A DNA stretch of 9,010 nt, from positions 1,098 to 10,107 of the forward strand of contig DHLU01000189.1 in the NCBI GenBank assembly GCA_002405435.1, in the 5' to 3' direction. This document shows positions 6,403 to 9,010 of the stretch, piece by piece (the first letter of the stretch is position 1; the number at the start of each line of letters is the position of its first letter). The DNA comes from Flavobacteriales bacterium UBA4660 (GTDB lineage: Bacteria > Bacteroidota > Bacteroidia > Flavobacteriales_D > Sanyastnellaceae). Made by a program: the position numbers and the translations under genes. Under the pieces are notes generated by a model that made no database searches, was not told the origin of the DNA, and was given only the letters and a program-made list of their open reading frames with translations.

Positions 6403-7395
6403 ATGGCTAAAGATAACAAAAAGACCGGTGTAAGCGGGAAGAACCCTATCCGCGAAGCGGCTGCCAGAACGCTGAAGCTTGAAAGTGAGGCGGTGGCGAA
6501 ACTCATCGACTATATCGATGAGGGCTTTGTGTCGGCCGCCAACGCCATCCTCAGGTGCAAGGGGCGCCTCGTGGTAACGGGCATTGGAAAAAGCGCCAAC
6601 ATCGCCCAGAAAATTGTCGCTACCCTCAACAGCACCGGTCAGCCTGCGCTGTTTATGCATGCGGCAGACGCCATACACGGAGATCTGGGCATGGTGCAGA
6701 AGAACGACCTGGTGCTCATCATCTCTAAAAGCGGCGACTCGCCGGAGATCAAGTTCCTCGTGCCCCTGGTACGCAGCATGGGCCATACCATCATCGGCAT
6801 GGTGAGCAACACCGCCGGTTTTCTTGCGCAGAAAAGCGATTTTGTGCTGCGCACCACTGTTGAGCGCGAAGCATGCCCAATCAACCTTGCGCCAACATCG
6901 AGTACTACGGCGCAGTTGGCCATGGGCGATGCGCTGGCGGTGGCCCTCATGGAGCACCGCGGTTTTTCGTCCCGCGATTTTGCCCGTGTACACCCGGGCG
7001 GGGCACTCGGAAAAAAACTGTATGTCCGCATGCGCGACCTTATTGCGCCCAAATCCAAAACCAGTGTGAAGGAATCCACTCCGTTTAAGGAAACCATTGT
7101 GGCCATCTCGGCCGGAAGGGCGGGGGCAGTCGCCGTGGTTAAAGGAGACAAGGTAGTCGGCATCATCACCGACGGAGATGTGCGCCGCACCCTGCAGCAG
7201 CGGGCCGCACTCGACGGTCTCAGGGCAGCAGATGTTATGACCCGAACCCCGCGCACCATCGATGAAGATGCACTCGCCGTGGATGGTTTTCAGGTCATGG
7301 AGGCCCACAGTATTTCTCAGCTCATCGTCACACGCGAAAACGCATTCAGGGGAATCGTTCACCTGCATGACATTCTCAGGGAGGGAATTTTCTGA
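6403..7395 (+). CDS. kdsD: D-arabinose 5-phosphate isomerase (KpsF/GutQ/KdsD family)
   Basis: This 330-residue protein interconverts ribulose 5-phosphate and arabinose 5-phosphate, the first step of Kdo synthesis for lipopolysaccharide. Residues about 40-185 are a SIS sugar-phosphate isomerase domain. VTGIGKS (58-64), HGDLG (92-96), SKSGDSPE (108-115) and EACPINLAPTSSTTAQLAMGD (from 156) are family signatures. Allowing a constant shift of four residues from E. coli KdsD, the active-site set Lys59, Glu111, Glu152, His193 is matched by Lys63, Glu115, Glu156 and His197, so the enzyme should be active. Two CBS domains follow at about 208-265 and 275-330. The stop codon overlaps the start of tatC by one base, indicating cotranscription and probably coupled translation. 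The ATG at 6403 is supported by the family N terminus. KpsF and GutQ paralogues have the same fold; a general Kdo role is most likely. Confidence 0.95.
   Translation: MAKDNKKTGVSGKNPIREAAARTLKLESEAVAKLIDYIDEGFVSAANAILRCKGRLVVTGIGKSANIAQKIVATLNSTGQPALFMHAADAIHGDLGMVQKNDLVLIISKSGDSPEIKFLVPLVRSMGHTIIGMVSNTAGFLAQKSDFVLRTTVEREACPINLAPTSSTTAQLAMGDALAVALMEHRGFSSRDFARVHPGGALGKKLYVRMRDLIAPKSKTSVKESTPFKETIVAISAGRAGAVAVVKGDKVVGIITDGDVRRTLQQRAALDGLRAADVMTRTPRTIDEDALAVDGFQVMEAHSISQLIVTRENAFRGIVHLHDILREGIF
7378..7385 (+). promoter_or_regulatory. Shine-Dalgarno-like site for tatC inside the kpsF end
   Basis: AGGGAGGG near the end of kpsF contains GGAGG (7380-7384) ten bases before the tatC ATG at 7395. Strong Shine-Dalgarno sites are uncommon in Bacteroidota, and this one supports the TGATG overlap start rather than the internal ATG at 7437. 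Confidence 0.45.
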
Positions 7396-8219
7396 TGGCG
7401 ACTTCACAGGACCCGCCTGCCGGCGAACAGAAAGACATGAGCTTTCTTGAACATCTCGAGGAACTGCGGCGCAAACTTATCTGGGCTGCGGCCGGACTCA
7501 TTGCGGGTATCGTTGTCGTGGTAATCAATGCCGATTTTGTGATTTACAAAATCATTCTGGGCATGACGACGCCCGATTTCCCGACCTACCGCTGGCTCTG
7601 TAAACTGGGCGAAAAGACGGGGATGATGGACATGTGTTTTGACACCATGCCCTTCACCATCCAAAACACAGCGCTTGGCGGAAATTTTTCGGCCTATATC
7701 ACCACCTGTATCACGGGCGGACTGGTAATCGGATTCCCATGGGTCTTTTACCAGTTGTGGTCGTTTATCCGGCCAGGACTGAAACAGACGGAGGTCAGGG
7801 CAGTGCGGGGTATTGTATTTTACGTGTCGGTGCTCTTCGCCCTGGGGGCACTGTTCGGCTATTTCATACTCGCACCCATGTCGGTGCAGTTTCTGGGTAG
7901 TTTTGAATATGGCAATGTGCCCACCAATGCCACCATTACTTCCTACATCAAGATCATTTCAAGCCTGGTACTCGGCACAGCCCTCATTTTTCAGCTGCCG
8001 GTACTCATCTATTTTCTCTCCAAAATAGGACTGGTCTCTGCAGCGTTTCTCCGCAAATACCGCCGCCATGCTTTTGTGGTCAACCTCATTGTGGCCGCAA
8101 TCATTACGCCGCCCGATGTCACCAGCCAGATTCTCGTGGCGGTGCCGATTCTCCTGCTCTATGAGCTGAGTATTCTGATTGCAGCCCGGGTGGAAAAGAA
8201 AAAACCCAGGGAGTCATAG
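7395..8219 (+). CDS. tatC: Sec-independent twin-arginine translocase subunit TatC
   Basis: This 274-residue polytopic inner-membrane protein is the receptor core of the Tat system, which binds twin-arginine signal peptides and exports folded proteins. The N-terminal SFLEHLEELRRKL (16-28) includes Glu23, equivalent to E. coli TatC Glu15. Glu133 in RPGLKQTE corresponds to E. coli Glu103. FYQLWSFIRPGL (118-129) and TPPDVTSQ (238-245) are further signatures. Six membrane segments are expected, near 29-48, 98-124, 137-161, 183-208, 226-240 and 245-263. The first periplasmic loop (about 55-97) is longer than in E. coli and contains Cys69 and Cys81. No tatA is visible in the window. It is translationally coupled to the upstream isomerase (TGATG). 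The start at 7395 gives a 14-residue N-terminal extension before the conserved MSFLEHLEELR; the ATG at 7437 is the alternative. Confidence 0.96.
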   Translation: MATSQDPPAGEQKDMSFLEHLEELRRKLIWAAAGLIAGIVVVVINADFVIYKIILGMTTPDFPTYRWLCKLGEKTGMMDMCFDTMPFTIQNTALGGNFSAYITTCITGGLVIGFPWVFYQLWSFIRPGLKQTEVRAVRGIVFYVSVLFALGALFGYFILAPMSVQFLGSFEYGNVPTNATITSYIKIISSLVLGTALIFQLPVLIYFLSKIGLVSAAFLRKYRRHAFVVNLIVAAIITPPDVTSQILVAVPILLLYELSILIAARVEKKKPRES

Positions 8220-8323
8220 GTTAGCGCTGCCCCTGAACGTGAACACCGGGACCTTCGCTGAAAGATCTGTGTTATCTGTCGTGAATAAAAAGCACCCATT
8301 TCCCGTTTTCTTCGTACATTAAG
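8220..8323. other. tatC to DUF5686 spacer
   Basis: This 104-nt spacer contains no gene. I found no stable terminator hairpin followed by a T-run, and no good TTTG-N-TAnnTTTG promoter match. Read-through from tatC into the DUF5686 gene is therefore possible. Confidence 0.5.
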
Positions 8324-9010
8324 ATGTTATTTCGCCTTTCGATGCACAGGAATCTGCTGAGAAGTATCTTTTGCCTGCTGGCGGTCATGGCGTTGCGTGA
8401 GGGCCTGTCTGCGCAAAAGACCCTTGTCTATGGCACCGTCACCGACCGAAGCACGGGAGAACCCCTGCCCTTTGTAACCCTCATCTTTACGGGTACCAAA
8501 ACCGGCACCAATACCGACCTTGAGGGCCGGTACCGCCTGGAAACCTACTACGCAGGCGACTCCCTGCGTGCGCAGGTACTGGGTTACCGGGTCATGACCC
8601 TGCCGGTGCGGGTAGACCGCGAACAGCAGTTGGACTTTGCACTCGAGCCCCTGGGAACCGATTTGCCTGAAGTGGTGGTTAAACCGAAAGAAGGCCCTAA
8701 TCCGGCGATAGAAATTGTCAAAAATGTATTGCGCAATAAAAAGGTCAACAACCGCGAAAAGCTGGATGCCTATGAAATGGAGGCCTACAACAAGGTGGAG
8801 TTTGACCTCAACAACATTTCGGAAAAATTCCAGCAGCGCCGGATCTTCAAACCTTTTGCCTTTGTGGTTGACAATGTAGATACCACCCAGGAAAAACCCT
8901 ACCTGCCGGTGTTTATGACGGAATCGCTGTCTGACTTCTATTACCGCCGTGATCCGAAATCGGAGAAAGAGATCATCAAGGGAACCAAGGTGTCAGGCGT
9001 TGAAAACGAA
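8324..9010 (+). CDS. Exported carboxypeptidase-regulatory-like/DUF5686 protein (N-terminal part, cut by the window edge)
   Basis: An open frame of 229 codons runs from the ATG at 8324 to the right edge without a stop. Residues 1-30 look like a signal peptide: basic start with Arg4, Arg9 and Arg13, hydrophobic core around 14-23, and probable cleavage after GLSA at 27-30. Residues about 34-112 read as a carboxypeptidase regulatory-like (CarbopepD_reg_2) beta domain: YGTVTDRSTGEPLPFVTLIF, then TNTDLEGRYRL at 62-72 and VLGYR at 85-89. From about 124 on, NPAIEIVKNVLRNKK and YEMEAYNKVEFDLNNI resemble the start of DUF5686, a Bacteroidota-specific outer-envelope family whose role is unknown. A second in-frame ATG at 8342 would shorten the leader by six residues. 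It lies 104 nt after tatC in the same direction. No stronger function than an envelope protein can be given. Confidence 0.85.
   Translation, partial: MLFRLSMHRNLLRSIFCLLAVMALREGLSAQKTLVYGTVTDRSTGEPLPFVTLIFTGTKTGTNTDLEGRYRLETYYAGDSLRAQVLGYRVMTLPVRVDREQQLDFALEPLGTDLPEVVVKPKEGPNPAIEIVKNVLRNKKVNNREKLDAYEMEAYNKVEFDLNNISEKFQQRRIFKPFAFVVDNVDTTQEKPYLPVFMTESLSDFYYRRDPKSEKEIIKGTKVSGVENE

Noticed and set aside
6367..7407. Minus-strand open frame (346 codons) covering the whole of kpsF
   Set aside because: The plus-strand product has a complete active site and both CBS domains; the antisense product has no recognisable domain and is an expected shadow.

Overview
The window reads as an ordinary chromosomal segment from a member of the Bacteroidota. 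Evidence for this is the fabH-accB-accC and recQ/kpsF-tatC gene neighbourhoods, the long RecQ type, a carboxypeptidase-regulatory-like/DUF5686 protein, a half-length TauE/SafE protein, A-rich sequence rather than Shine-Dalgarno sites ahead of several genes, and promoter candidates of the TTG/TTTG-N-TAnnTTTG type. By eye the DNA is GC-rich for the phylum, which would fit a GC-rich lineage such as Saprospiria, but that placement is inference.

Layout: (1) 1-2211, minus strand, a fatty-acid initiation cluster in the order fabH, accB, accC (accC runs off the left edge), with an unexpectedly long 384-nt spacer between accB and accC. (2) 2327-3983, plus strand, a half-size TauE/SafE membrane protein followed by an M20D-type amidohydrolase, divergent from fabH across a 115-nt promoter region. 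(3) 4018-6216, minus strand, recQ, convergent with the amidohydrolase. (4) 6403-8219, plus strand, the kpsF/kdsD-type arabinose-5-phosphate isomerase and tatC, overlapping by one base. (5) 8324-9010, plus strand, the start of an exported carboxypeptidase-regulatory-like/DUF5686 protein that runs off the right edge.

Functional links: FabH and the biotin-dependent acetyl-CoA carboxylase subunits supply malonyl-CoA and the first condensation for fatty acids. The isomerase feeds Kdo synthesis for lipopolysaccharide. TatC and the DUF5686 protein are envelope export and outer-envelope functions. The theme is housekeeping lipid and envelope biogenesis plus DNA repair.

I saw no tRNA, rRNA, CRISPR array, insertion sequence, phage gene or defence system, and no evidence of an undescribed system. 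The points most worth a second look are the RecQ without its four zinc-binding cysteines, the overlapping divergent recQ/kpsF promoter candidates with a small upstream ORF that runs into the kpsF start, and the long accB-accC spacer.
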